In this document: in pieces, positions 1 through 7,316 of the stretch
Layout of the letters: every line of letters begins with the position of its first letter
Position numbering within the stretch: position 1 is the stretch's first letter
Assembly: GCA_021800315.1 (NCBI GenBank)
Contig: JAJYZD010000112.1
Location: forward strand, 1-10,922
Source of the DNA: Bacillota bacterium
GTDB taxonomy: Bacteria > Bacillota > Desulfotomaculia > Desulfotomaculales > JAJYZD01
Direction: 5' to 3'
DNA: 10,922 bases
Program-made: the position numbers and the translations under genes
Notes under the pieces: generated by a model
Seen by the model: the letters and a program-made list of their open reading frames with translations, nothing else
The model's database searches: none
Told to the model about the DNA's origin: nothing

Positions 1-2
1 AG

Positions 3-938
3 GCAAAGATCAAGGAGACGGCCCGGCGGCTTCTGGCGGACGGTACCGTCGAACTGGTCCTGGGATACGAGGCCGGCAGCGTGCCGCTCAGGAGCACACC
101 TTGCTTCGCCCGGACGGCTGCGGACGTGGACCGGCTGGTGTGGGACGGTACCTGCGAAAACAACCTGGCCCGGTACCTGGTCAAGCGGCCGGGCAAGACG
201 GCCGTGGTGGCCAAGGGCTGCGACAGCCGGGCCCTGGTGGCGCTCATGCGGGAGAACCGGTTCACCCGCGACCAGGTCTACATCATCGGGGTACCCTGCA
301 CCGGCATGATCGACCGGCACAAGGTGGCCGGGATCCTGGCCGGCCGCGAACTGGTGCGGGCCGCGCCAGCCGCCGGCCGGCTCGTCCTGGAAGGGCGGGG
401 CTTTACGGAGAGCGTGGAACTCTCCCAGGTGCGGCACGAGACCTGCGCCACCTGCCGGCATCCCAACCCGGTGCTCTACGACGTGCTGGCCGGGGAGGAA
501 GTACCGGTCAGGGACGCGCCCCGGTATGCGCGGGTGGAAGCGCTGGAGCGGCTTACGGCGGCGGAGCGGGACGCCTGGTTCGCCCGCGAGATGGCCAAGT
601 GCATCCGCTGCTACGCCTGCCGCCAGGCCTGCCCGATGTGCTACTGCACCGAGTGTTTCGCGGACTGCACGCGGCCGGTTTGGACCGGCAAGACGAACGA
701 CCCCGGGGACACGCTGCTCTTCCACGCCGGGCGGGCCTATCACCTGGCCGGGCGCTGCGTGGAATGCGGGGCCTGCGACCGGGCCTGTCCCATGGGGGTG
801 GACCAGTTCCTGCTGATCCGGAAGATAAACAAGGATGTCGAGGACCTGTACGGGTACGAGGCGGGGCTGAAAGTCGAAGACACACCGGCCCTGGCCACCT
901 TCAACCCGGACGATCCCCAGGCGTTCCTGGTCGAGTAG
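3..938 (+). CDS. Iron-sulfur electron-transfer protein, FlxB/FlxC type (5' partial)
   Basis: The reading frame is open to the window edge with no start codon between 3 and 80, and the residues before the GTG at 81 (KETARRLL, VLGYEAGS) look like normal N-terminal coding sequence. I therefore read the gene as truncated at its 5' end, with 311 residues visible. Counting from position 3, a KGCDSRAL motif lies near residues 71-78. The first cluster motif, C200-x2-C-x2-C-x3-C-P, is followed at once by extra cysteines (CPMCYCTEC), and a second C-x2-C-x2-C-x3-C-P motif starts at residue 252. These indicate two [4Fe-4S] clusters and a soluble electron carrier. The layout matches the iron-sulfur subunits that accompany FlxA in Flx(ABCD)-Hdr clusters and is related to F420-hydrogenase beta-type proteins. 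There is no membrane segment. It ends 13 bases before the next gene and is presumably the relay between the NAD(P)H subunit and HdrA. Whether it is formally FlxB or FlxC cannot be settled from sequence alone. Confidence 0.82.
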   Translation, partial: AKIKETARRLLADGTVELVLGYEAGSVPLRSTPCFARTAADVDRLVWDGTCENNLARYLVKRPGKTAVVAKGCDSRALVALMRENRFTRDQVYIIGVPCTGMIDRHKVAGILAGRELVRAAPAAGRLVLEGRGFTESVELSQVRHETCATCRHPNPVLYDVLAGEEVPVRDAPRYARVEALERLTAAERDAWFAREMAKCIRCYACRQACPMCYCTECFADCTRPVWTGKTNDPGDTLLFHAGRAYHLAGRCVECGACDRACPMGVDQFLLIRKINKDVEDLYGYEAGLKVEDTPALATFNPDDPQAFLVE

Positions 939-946
939 AGAGGTGA
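939..946 (+). promoter_or_regulatory. Ribosome binding site choosing TTG 952 as start
   Basis: AGAGGTGA matches seven of eight bases of the GGAGGTGA consensus and lies 8 bases (GAGG core to start) before TTG 952. The alternative in-frame GTG at 943 lies inside this motif and has no good site of its own, so TTG 952 is the better start. Confidence 0.65.
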
Positions 947-951
947 GGGGT

Positions 952-1983
952 TTGAAGAAGGTCAAGAAGGAAGATTTAGCCGCCTTTCTCGATCGGCTGG
1001 CCTCGACCCGCACCGTCTACGCGCCCTGCCGGGACGGGGAAGGCACCGTTGACTTTCAGCGGGTGACCGGGGCGGCCGAAATCGCGGATACGTACGGCAA
1101 CACCCGGTTGAGCATAAAGCGGCTGTTTTTGCCGCAGACGGAGACCCTGTTTTCCTACCGGAACGGGGAGGACGGGCCGGTGTTCGACGTTCCGGCCCGG
1201 CCGGGCCCGGCGGTAGTGTTCGGCCTCCGTCCCTGCGACGCGAAAAGCCTGGGCATGCTGGACGGGGTATTTGCCAACGACCAGTACACCGACCCTTATT
1301 TCACGGGCCGGCGGGCCGACACGGTCCTGGTCGGCCTGGGCTGCGTTGAACCCTGCAGCACCTGCTTTTGCACCAGCGTCGGCGGCGGCCCCTTCGATCC
1401 GTCCGGGCTGGACGTGCTGCTCAGCGAGGTTCCGGGGGGATACCTGGCGGAGGCCCGTACGGAGGCCGGTGCAAGCCTGCTGGGGGGTGTTCCCCTTCTG
1501 GATGCCGGCTCAGACGAACTAGCGGCGGCTGCTGCTGTTAAAGAAGAAGCCACGCGCAAGGCTGACACCCTGCCGCTGGCGGGTTTGAAGGAACGCCTGG
1601 ACGGAGCCTTCGACCATCCGGTCTGGGCCAAAATTCCCGAGAAATGCCTGGACTGCGGGATCTGCACCTTCCTGTGCCCGACCTGCCACTGCTTCGACGT
1701 CTGCGACGAGGGCACCGCGGTCGCGGGCAGCAGGGTGCGCATCTGGGATTCCTGCCTGTTTCCCCTGTATACCCTGCACGCTTCGGGTCACAATCCCCGC
1801 CCCACGGGCAGGGAGCGCTACCGGCAGCGGGTGATGCACAAGTTCCGGTACTTCGTGGACCGGCTGGGCTGCACGGCCTGCGTGGGCTGCGGCCGCTGCG
1901 TGGTCAACTGTCCGGTCAACCTGGACATCCGCCAGGTGGTCGGGATGATCCGGGATCAAGTGGAAGCGGGCATCCGCCCGTAG
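952..1983 (+). CDS. Sulfhydrogenase-beta/AsrA-type 4Fe-4S dicluster protein (Flx module)
   Basis: This predicted soluble electron-transfer subunit has 343 residues from TTG 952 (346 from GTG 943). Numbered from GTG 943, it has RPCDAK at residues 96-101, then CVEPCSTCFC at 134-143, a combination characteristic of the sulfhydrogenase beta subunit and anaerobic sulfite reductase A family. Two [4Fe-4S] motifs follow. The first begins at C235 (C-x2-C-x2-C-x3-C-P, running on into CPTCHC). The second begins at C313 (C-x2-C-x2-C-x3-C-P). The protein has no signal peptide or membrane helix. In this family the beta subunit works with a flavin/NAD(P)-binding gamma subunit, and exactly that partner is the next gene. 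It shares with the upstream protein a [RK]xCD(A/S)[KR] motif and a CPxCxC run, so the two look like distant paralogs. Assignment to the family is firm; the exact Flx letter is not. Confidence 0.88.
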   Translation: MKKVKKEDLAAFLDRLASTRTVYAPCRDGEGTVDFQRVTGAAEIADTYGNTRLSIKRLFLPQTETLFSYRNGEDGPVFDVPARPGPAVVFGLRPCDAKSLGMLDGVFANDQYTDPYFTGRRADTVLVGLGCVEPCSTCFCTSVGGGPFDPSGLDVLLSEVPGGYLAEARTEAGASLLGGVPLLDAGSDELAAAAAVKEEATRKADTLPLAGLKERLDGAFDHPVWAKIPEKCLDCGICTFLCPTCHCFDVCDEGTAVAGSRVRIWDSCLFPLYTLHASGHNPRPTGRERYRQRVMHKFRYFVDRLGCTACVGCGRCVVNCPVNLDIRQVVGMIRDQVEAGIRP

Positions 1984-1998
1984 GGTGGATCCGGCAAG

Positions 1999-2018
1999 CC
2001 CCCGACTTCAGTCGGGGG
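1999..2018 (+). repeat. Hairpin 1 of a twin-hairpin intergenic element
   Basis: Perfect 8-bp stem CCCCCGAC/GTCGGGGG with a TTCA loop, preceded by AAG and followed by TGG. It has no T-tract, so it is not an intrinsic terminator. The AAGCCCCCG...CGGGGGT layout recalls the subterminal hairpins of IS200/IS605 elements. A copy of similar layout lies 27 bases downstream. Confidence 0.7.
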
Positions 2019-2039
2019 TGGTTGAAGTCTTTCCTGTTC

Positions 2040-2069
2040 TCGAAGCCCCCGGTTTTAACCGGGGGTCGA
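2040..2069 (+). repeat. Hairpin 2 of a twin-hairpin intergenic element
   Basis: A stem of CCCCCGGT paired with ACCGGGGG encloses a TTTA loop. An outer TCGA/TCGA pairing is separated from it by a bulged AG. Like hairpin 1 it starts AAGCCCCCG and ends CGGGGGT, but the inner stem differs. It ends at the edge of the ribosome binding site of the FlxA-like gene, so it could influence translation. It has no T-tract. Confidence 0.7.
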
Positions 2070-2076
2070 AGGAAGG
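2069..2076 (+). promoter_or_regulatory. Ribosome binding site for the FlxA-like gene
   Basis: A purine-rich AAGGAAGG lies 4-8 bases before GTG 2081, immediately after hairpin 2. It supports GTG 2081 over the in-frame GTGs at 1985 (which would read through both hairpins) and 2096 (weaker site). Confidence 0.55.
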
Positions 2077-2080
2077 AAAT

Positions 2081-2935
2081 GTGGGGGTAGAAACAGTGAA
2101 CAGGGAAAATCCGTATCTACCGGTGCCCATGCGGCTGGAAAAGAACTTCGTGGAGACATCGGACCGCAATATCCGCACCTTCACCCTGTCGTTTCTGAAT
2201 CAGGCGGACGAAGAGGCCTTCCGGTACCTGCCGGGGCAGTTCGCCGAGGTGTTTGTGCCCGGCAAGGGCGAGTCGCCGTTCGGCATGGCTTCCTCCCCGA
2301 CCGAGCCGGGGCGGCTGAAGTTTTCGGTGAACCGCGCGGGCGTGGTCACCACCGCCCTGCACGAACTGACGGAAGGAGCCTCGCTGGGGGTACGGGGGCC
2401 TTTGGGCCATCCCTACCCGGTGGAGCCCTTCAAGGGCAAGAACGTGGTCATCATCGGCGGCGGCTTCGCCTTCTCCACCCTGCGGGCCCTGACAGTGTAC
2501 CTGCTGGACCGGCGGGCGGACTACGGGAACATCACGGTGGTGTACGGCGCCCGGAGCCCGGGCCTGTTGCTCTACAAGGAGGAACTGGCCGGGTGGGCGC
2601 AAAGGGACGACCTCAACCTGGTTACCACGGTGGACCGGGGCGAGGAAGGCTGGACGGGGCGGGTGGGCTTCGTGCCCGCGGTGACCAAGGAGGTCGCGCC
2701 CCCGCCCGACAACACCTATGCTGTCATCTGCGGCCCGCCGGTCATGATCAAGTTCACCCTGCCGGTCCTGCGGGAGGCGGGCTATCCGGACGAGCGGATC
2801 ATCATGAACCTGGAGATGCGGATGAAGTGCGGCCTGGGCATGTGCGGGCGGTGCAACATCGGCGAGAAATATGTTTGTAAGGATGGTCCGGTATTCACGT
2901 TGGCCGAACTGGGCCGTCTGCCCAACGAGTTTTAG
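2081..2935 (+). CDS. flxA: FAD/NAD(P)-binding oxidoreductase subunit with [2Fe-2S] motif, FlxA type
   Basis: The protein has 284 residues and the ferredoxin-NADP+ reductase fold seen in sulfhydrogenase gamma, AsrB, PyrK and FlxA. An FAD-binding beta-barrel covers roughly residues 12-115: PGQF at 51-54, the flavin loop PFGMASSP at 66-73, and GPLG at 106-109. The NAD(P) domain follows, with VVIIGGGFAFSTLRAL at 122-137 and CGPPVMI at 217-223. At the C-terminus C250-x4-C255-x2-C258-x7-C266 within a PyrK-like VCKDGPVF context should bind a [2Fe-2S] cluster. It is therefore the predicted NAD(P)H site of the complex. The flanking iron-sulfur genes complete the Flx module. The start is uncertain by a few codons because the frame runs open through the upstream hairpins; GTG 2081 has the best ribosome binding site. 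NADH versus NADPH preference cannot be read here. Confidence 0.88.
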   Translation: MGVETVNRENPYLPVPMRLEKNFVETSDRNIRTFTLSFLNQADEEAFRYLPGQFAEVFVPGKGESPFGMASSPTEPGRLKFSVNRAGVVTTALHELTEGASLGVRGPLGHPYPVEPFKGKNVVIIGGGFAFSTLRALTVYLLDRRADYGNITVVYGARSPGLLLYKEELAGWAQRDDLNLVTTVDRGEEGWTGRVGFVPAVTKEVAPPPDNTYAVICGPPVMIKFTLPVLREAGYPDERIIMNLEMRMKCGLGMCGRCNIGEKYVCKDGPVFTLAELGRLPNEF

Positions 2936-2959
2936 CGACCAAAGGGAGGAGCATGTTCG

Positions 2960-4186
2960 ATGGAAACTATTCAGTCGTCCCAACTGAATCCCGGCTTCCG
3001 GGACCGGGTGGCGGGTCTGGTGAAGAACTACGATTTTTCCCAGTGCCTGGCCTGCGGCATGTGCACCGGCGGCTGTCCGTATTCCGATATCCATGAAAAC
3101 AACGACCCCCGCAAGTTCCTGCGCAAGATCAACCTGGGCATGGAAAAAGAAGTGTTCGAGGACCCGTTCATCTGGTACTGCACCATGTGCGAACGCTGCA
3201 CGATCGAATGCCCGATGCAGGTGAACATCGCGGTCGTGGTCCGGTCCTTGCGCGGTACCTGGGACAAGGACAAGATACCCGGCTATATGCAGACCATCGC
3301 CCGCGAACACATCGAATCGGGCAACCAGATGAACGTCAGCCAGGTGGACTACGAGGAGACCCTGGAGTGGATCCAGGACGAACTGCGGGAGGAACTGGGC
3401 GATCCCGACTACACCATACCCCTGGATAAGAAGGGAGCCAAGTACTTCTACGGCTTCAACGCCCGGGACGTCAAGATCTACGCCAACGAGTTGCAGACTA
3501 CGCTGAAGCTGTTCTACGCGGCCGGCATCGACTACACCATCAGCACCAGGCGTTGGGACGCTACCAACATCGCCCTTTTCACCGGTCAGAACGACGACTT
3601 CAACGCCATTTCCCAACCCATTTGGGAAGAATTCGTCAACCTGGGCTGCGAACAGTTCATCGTGACCGAATGCGGCCACGCCTTCCGCTCCATGAAATGG
3701 GGCCAGCGCACCTTCTGGAAGGGCGAGATGTTCCCCATCCGCCATATCCTGGAACTGCTCCTGGACTTGGTTAAGGACGGCAGCCTGAAGCTGGATCCGG
3801 ACGCGGTCACCGAAGTGGTGACCTACCACGATCCCTGCAACACCGCCCGCAAGGAAGGCGTTTGGCAGTCGCCCCGGGAGTTGATCCGGACCTTCGTCAA
3901 GAATTTTGTGGACATGAACCCCAACGGCCGCTGGAACTACTGCTGCGGGGCCGGGGGCGGCGGCATGGCCATGCCCGAGTTCAACGAAAAACGGAAAGCC
4001 AAGGGCCGGCGCAAGGTGGATCAGGTTTGTGCCACCGGGGCCCAGATCGTCATCGTCCCCTGCCACAACTGCATGGACCAGTTCAACGATCTGAACAAGT
4101 GGTATCCCGACACCAAAGGCAAGTCCAAGAACGTGCATATGTGCGCCCTGATGGAACGGGCGCTGATCATGCCGGAGAAGAAATAG
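2960..4186 (+). CDS. HdrC-HdrB/DsrK-like fusion with one CCG domain
   Basis: This 408-residue cytoplasmic protein fuses an HdrC-like ferredoxin part to an HdrB/DsrK-like part. The N-terminus has two [4Fe-4S] motifs, C29-x2-C-x2-C-x3-C-P and C74-x2-C-x2-C-x3-C-P, as in HdrC. The C-terminal half has one complete cysteine-rich CCG motif: C293, 34 residues, C328-C329, 38 residues, C368-x2-C371. Such a motif ligates a noncubane or unusual cluster in HdrB and its relatives. Methanogen HdrB has two such motifs; here the first position keeps only TECGHAF near residues 236-242. That makes the protein closer to DsrK/HdrD-like single-CCG forms. ATG 2960 is preceded by GGAGG with a 10-base gap; ATG 2953 is out of frame. 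It probably carries electrons between HdrA and the terminal partner. A disulfide substrate (such as a DsrC-type protein) is possible but nothing in the window demonstrates it. Confidence 0.85.
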   Translation: METIQSSQLNPGFRDRVAGLVKNYDFSQCLACGMCTGGCPYSDIHENNDPRKFLRKINLGMEKEVFEDPFIWYCTMCERCTIECPMQVNIAVVVRSLRGTWDKDKIPGYMQTIAREHIESGNQMNVSQVDYEETLEWIQDELREELGDPDYTIPLDKKGAKYFYGFNARDVKIYANELQTTLKLFYAAGIDYTISTRRWDATNIALFTGQNDDFNAISQPIWEEFVNLGCEQFIVTECGHAFRSMKWGQRTFWKGEMFPIRHILELLLDLVKDGSLKLDPDAVTEVVTYHDPCNTARKEGVWQSPRELIRTFVKNFVDMNPNGRWNYCCGAGGGGMAMPEFNEKRKAKGRRKVDQVCATGAQIVIVPCHNCMDQFNDLNKWYPDTKGKSKNVHMCALMERALIMPEKK

Positions 4187-4319
4187 CCTGTGGTTCGTCC
4201 ACCCTTCTCGCCCCTGGGGGGCGTTGCAAGGGGCCAAAATTCGATACCTGCCGCGGAGAGTACGCGCGTGCTTGTCCGCGGGTGGTTGACGACCACTGAA
4301 GGAATGGAAGTGATCTTTC
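4187..4319 (+). other. Hairpin-rich leader before hdrA
   Basis: This 133-base gap holds three possible stem-loops in series: GCCCCT/AGGGGC (4210-4234), CCGCGGA/TCCGCGG (4251-4281, with a small inner stem), and GTGGT/ACCAC (4282-4296). None is followed by a T-run, so they are not intrinsic terminators. I see no convincing promoter or small gene. RNA processing, stability or a protein-binding leader are possible roles. Confidence 0.4.
4306..4315 (+). promoter_or_regulatory. Ribosome binding site for TTG-started hdrA
   Basis: GGAAGTGATC differs at one position from the full anti-Shine-Dalgarno complement GGAGGTGATC. Its core lies 9 bases before TTG 4320. An in-frame stop at 4311 rules out any earlier start, and the next ATG (4347) would cut into the first flavin-binding strand. 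Confidence 0.7.
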
Positions 4320-7316
4320 TTGAGTTCTGACAAAACCGGTGCGGTAATGGTGGTCGGCGCCGGCATCGCCGGCATCCAGGCCTCGCTCGACCTGGCCGAA
4401 TCAGGGTACTACGTTTACCTGGTGGAGCGCTCCTCGGCCATCGGCGGCACCATGCCCATGCTGGACAAAACCTTTCCCACCAACGACTGCTCCATGTGCA
4501 TCCTGTCGCCCAAGCTGGTGGACGCCGGGCGGCACCGTAACATCAAGGTCGTCACCCTGGCCGAAGTGCGGGAGGTCGCGGGCGAAGCGGGTGACTTCAG
4601 CGTGACCCTCGGGGTGCAGCCGCGCTACGTCGATCCCGACAAATGCAAGAGCTGCGGCGAGTGCGCCGACGCCTGTCCCCAGGACGTCCCCGACGCCTAT
4701 AATCAGGGACTTTCCGAACGGAAGGCCGTTTTCAAGCTCTACGCCCAGGCGTTTCCCAACGCCTACACCGTCGACAAGGAGAACTGCCTGGATTGCGGCG
4801 CCTGCGTAGACGCCTGCCAGGCCGACGCCATCGACCACGGGATGGAGGGGGAGACCCTCCGGGTCCAGGTGGGTTCAATCATCATGGCCCCGGGCTTTAC
4901 CGCCTTCGACCCGAAGGCCCTGGAATATTACGGCTACGGGCGGCTGCCCAACGTGGTGACCAGCCTGGAATTCGAGCGCATCCTCTCCGCCTCCGGCCCC
5001 TACGCCGGCCACCTCAAACGGCCGTCCGACGGCCGGGAGCCGCAAAAGATCGCCTGGATCCAGTGCGTGGGCTCGCGCAACCGCCGGATCGAGCACGGCT
5101 ACTGCTCCTCGGTCTGCTGCATGTACGCGGTCAAGGAAGCGGTGATCGCCAAGGAGCACAGCGCGGCCGGACTGGATACCACCATCTTCTTCATGGACAT
5201 GCGTACCTACGGCAAGGGCTTTGAAAAGTACTACAACCGGGCCAGGGACGAAAACGGCGTCCGCTTCGTCCGCTCCCGTATCTACGAGGTGCGGCCGGGG
5301 GCGGAAGACGCCGAACGCCTGTTGATCCGGTACGGCGACGAGCAGGGCGTACTTCGCTACGAGGAGTTCGACATGGTGGTGCTCTCCGTCGGCATGGAAC
5401 CGGCCGCCGACGCTGTTACCCTGGCGCGGAAGATGGGTCTGCCGCTTAACCAGTACAATTTCCTGGAACCGGCGCCCCTTTCCGGCGTCGCGACCGCGAA
5501 GCCCGGCATCTATGTGGCCGGGGCGTTCGCCGGACCGCGCGACATTCCCGAGACCGTGACCCAGGCCTCGGCCGCGGTCGGCGAGTCCGGCCTGCTTTTG
5601 GCCGAGGCGCGGGGTACCATGGTCAGCGAGCGGGAGTTTCCCCCGGAGCGGGATGTGGCCGGGGAACAGGCGCGGATCGGGGTCTTCGTTTGTAACTGCG
5701 GCATCAACATCGGCAGCGTGGTCAACGTACCCGAAGTGGTGGAATATGCCCGGAAGCTGCCGAACGTGGTGCTGGCCGAAGGCAATCTCTACAGTTGCTC
5801 CCAGGACAGCCTGGTGGCCATGGGCGAGGCTATCGCGGCCAACAAACTGAACCGGGTGGTGGTGGCTTCCTGCAGCCCCCGTACCCACCGGCCCCTGTTC
5901 CAGGAAACCTTGCGCGAAGCCAACCTCAACCCCGAACTGTTCGAGATGACCAACATCCGGGACCAGTGTTCCTGGGTGCACCAGGCCGAAAAGGTCAAGG
6001 CGACGGCCAAGGCCAGGGACCTGGTGCGCATGGCGGTCGCCAAGGCGGCCCTGCGGGAGCCGGTCCGGCGGGTTTCCGTACCGGTTACCAAGGCGGCCCT
6101 GGTGGTCGGCGGCGGCGTCGCCGGTCTGACCTCGGCGCTTACCCTGGCCGGGCAGGGCTACCAGGTGCACCTGGTGGAGAAGGAAAACAGCCTGGGCGGC
6201 CTGGCCATGCGCTTCTCCGAGGGATTGCGGGGCGAAGACACCGGCTCCTGCCTGCGGGAGATGATCGCCGGGGTGGAGAGCCACCCCCTGATCACGGTTT
6301 ACACCGGCCGCGAGATCGCCGGTGTCGCCGGCTACGTGGGCAATGTGGTCACCACCCTGACCGACGGCCGTGAAATCCGCCACGGGGTGACCGTGCTCGC
6401 CACCGGCGGCGAGGCCTACAGTCCGACGGAGTACCTCTACGGCCGGGACGGTCGTATCCTGACCAACCTGGAACTCGACGAAAAGCTGGCCGAACTGGCC
6501 GGCGCGAAGACCTTCGTCTTCATCCAGTGCGTCGGTTCGCGGGAACCGGGACGGCCCTACTGCAGCCGGGTCTGCTGCTCGAACTCGGTCAAGACGGCCC
6601 TGAAACTGAAAAAGGAAGATCCGGGCCGGCAGGTGTTTATCCTCTACCGCGACGTACGCACTTATGGTATACTGGAAGAGTTGTACGAAGAGGCCAGAAG
6701 GTCCGGGGTCATCTTCGTCCGCTACGACGTAGACGACAAGCCGGTGGTCTCCCTGGAGGACGGCCGCCTCAAGGTCACGGTGACGGAACCCGTCCTGGGC
6801 GACCGCCTGGTCATCGACGCCGACATCCTGAGCCTGGCGGCGGCCATCAAGCCGGCCGCCGCCAACACCCGCCTGTCCCAGTTGTTCAAGGTGCCCTTGA
6901 ACGAGGACGGCTTCTTCCTGGAAGCCCACCTAAAACTGCGGCCGGTCGATTTCGCTTCGGACGGCGTCTTTATGGCCGGCGTGGCCCACGCGCCCAAGAA
7001 TCTGGAGGAGAACATCGCCCAGGCCAAGGCCGCCGCGGGCAGGGCCTGCACCATCCTGGCCAAGGACCGGCTGGAGTCGCACGGGGTGGTCGCGGTGGTG
7101 GATCCGGCCAAATGCGCCGCCTGCCTGACCTGCGTGCGCCTGTGCCCGTACAACGCGCCCCGCATCGCCGATTACGCCGCAACCATCGAGGCGGTGCTGT
7201 GCCAGGGCTGCGGTACCTGCGCCGGGGAGTGCCCCAATAAGGCCATAACCCTGCAGAGCTACAACGACAAGACGTTCGTGGCCTCGGTGGATGGCCTCTT
7301 CACGGAGGTGTCGTAA
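4320..7316 (+). CDS. hdrA: Long two-module HdrA-like flavoprotein (998 aa)
   Basis: HdrA is the flavin-containing, electron-bifurcating core of heterodisulfide-reductase complexes. This version has two flavoprotein modules. Module 1 (residues 1-440) has a VGAGIAG nucleotide-binding motif at 12-18, the HdrA signature NDCSMC at 55-60, two [4Fe-4S] motifs starting at C109 and C156 (the latter ends C-Q instead of C-P), and IQCVGS with CSSVCC at 247-267. Module 2 begins with the usual HdrA N-terminal domain (FVCNCG at 456-461, ASCSPRTHRP at 516-525, C550), then a second VGGGVAG (596-602) and IQCVGS/CSRVCC (735-753). It lacks an NDCSMC box. Two C-terminal ferredoxin motifs start at C932 and C961. 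Ordinary HdrA is about 650 residues and carries the N-terminal domain first; here module 1 lacks it. The stop overlaps the mvhD start (TAATG), implying tight co-translation. Identity is certain; the bifurcating flavin is probably in module 1 by motif content. Confidence 0.95.
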   Translation: MSSDKTGAVMVVGAGIAGIQASLDLAESGYYVYLVERSSAIGGTMPMLDKTFPTNDCSMCILSPKLVDAGRHRNIKVVTLAEVREVAGEAGDFSVTLGVQPRYVDPDKCKSCGECADACPQDVPDAYNQGLSERKAVFKLYAQAFPNAYTVDKENCLDCGACVDACQADAIDHGMEGETLRVQVGSIIMAPGFTAFDPKALEYYGYGRLPNVVTSLEFERILSASGPYAGHLKRPSDGREPQKIAWIQCVGSRNRRIEHGYCSSVCCMYAVKEAVIAKEHSAAGLDTTIFFMDMRTYGKGFEKYYNRARDENGVRFVRSRIYEVRPGAEDAERLLIRYGDEQGVLRYEEFDMVVLSVGMEPAADAVTLARKMGLPLNQYNFLEPAPLSGVATAKPGIYVAGAFAGPRDIPETVTQASAAVGESGLLLAEARGTMVSEREFPPERDVAGEQARIGVFVCNCGINIGSVVNVPEVVEYARKLPNVVLAEGNLYSCSQDSLVAMGEAIAANKLNRVVVASCSPRTHRPLFQETLREANLNPELFEMTNIRDQCSWVHQAEKVKATAKARDLVRMAVAKAALREPVRRVSVPVTKAALVVGGGVAGLTSALTLAGQGYQVHLVEKENSLGGLAMRFSEGLRGEDTGSCLREMIAGVESHPLITVYTGREIAGVAGYVGNVVTTLTDGREIRHGVTVLATGGEAYSPTEYLYGRDGRILTNLELDEKLAELAGAKTFVFIQCVGSREPGRPYCSRVCCSNSVKTALKLKKEDPGRQVFILYRDVRTYGILEELYEEARRSGVIFVRYDVDDKPVVSLEDGRLKVTVTEPVLGDRLVIDADILSLAAAIKPAAANTRLSQLFKVPLNEDGFFLEAHLKLRPVDFASDGVFMAGVAHAPKNLEENIAQAKAAAGRACTILAKDRLESHGVVAVVDPAKCAACLTCVRLCPYNAPRIADYAATIEAVLCQGCGTCAGECPNKAITLQSYNDKTFVASVDGLFTEVS

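Noticed and set aside
1999..2069. Twin hairpins as intrinsic terminators
   Set aside because: Neither hairpin is followed by a run of T, and the operon continues in the same direction.
1985..2080. Upstream GTG 1985 as the FlxA-like start (32 extra residues)
   Set aside because: The extension would translate both hairpins, has no ribosome binding site and adds residues unlike the family N-terminus. GTG 2081 has AAGGAAGG just upstream.
4286..4314. TTGACG as a -35 of an internal hdrA promoter
   Set aside because: At a 17-base spacing the -10 position reads AGTGAT, a poor match, and it would coincide with the ribosome binding site.
2117..4375. 752-codon open frame on the minus strand
   Set aside because: It lies antisense to the clear FlxA-like and HdrCB-like genes. 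Its His/Val/Leu/Gly-rich translation has no recognisable motif and reflects high GC at third positions of the real genes.
6660..6680. TATGGTATACTGG resembling an extended -10
   Set aside because: It lies within conserved hdrA coding sequence, without a matching -35, far from any gene start.
4875..6929. 684-codon open frame on the minus strand
   Set aside because: It is antisense to hdrA, with low-complexity translation and no ribosome binding site or family motif. The same reasoning rejects the 390-codon minus frame at 7259-8431.
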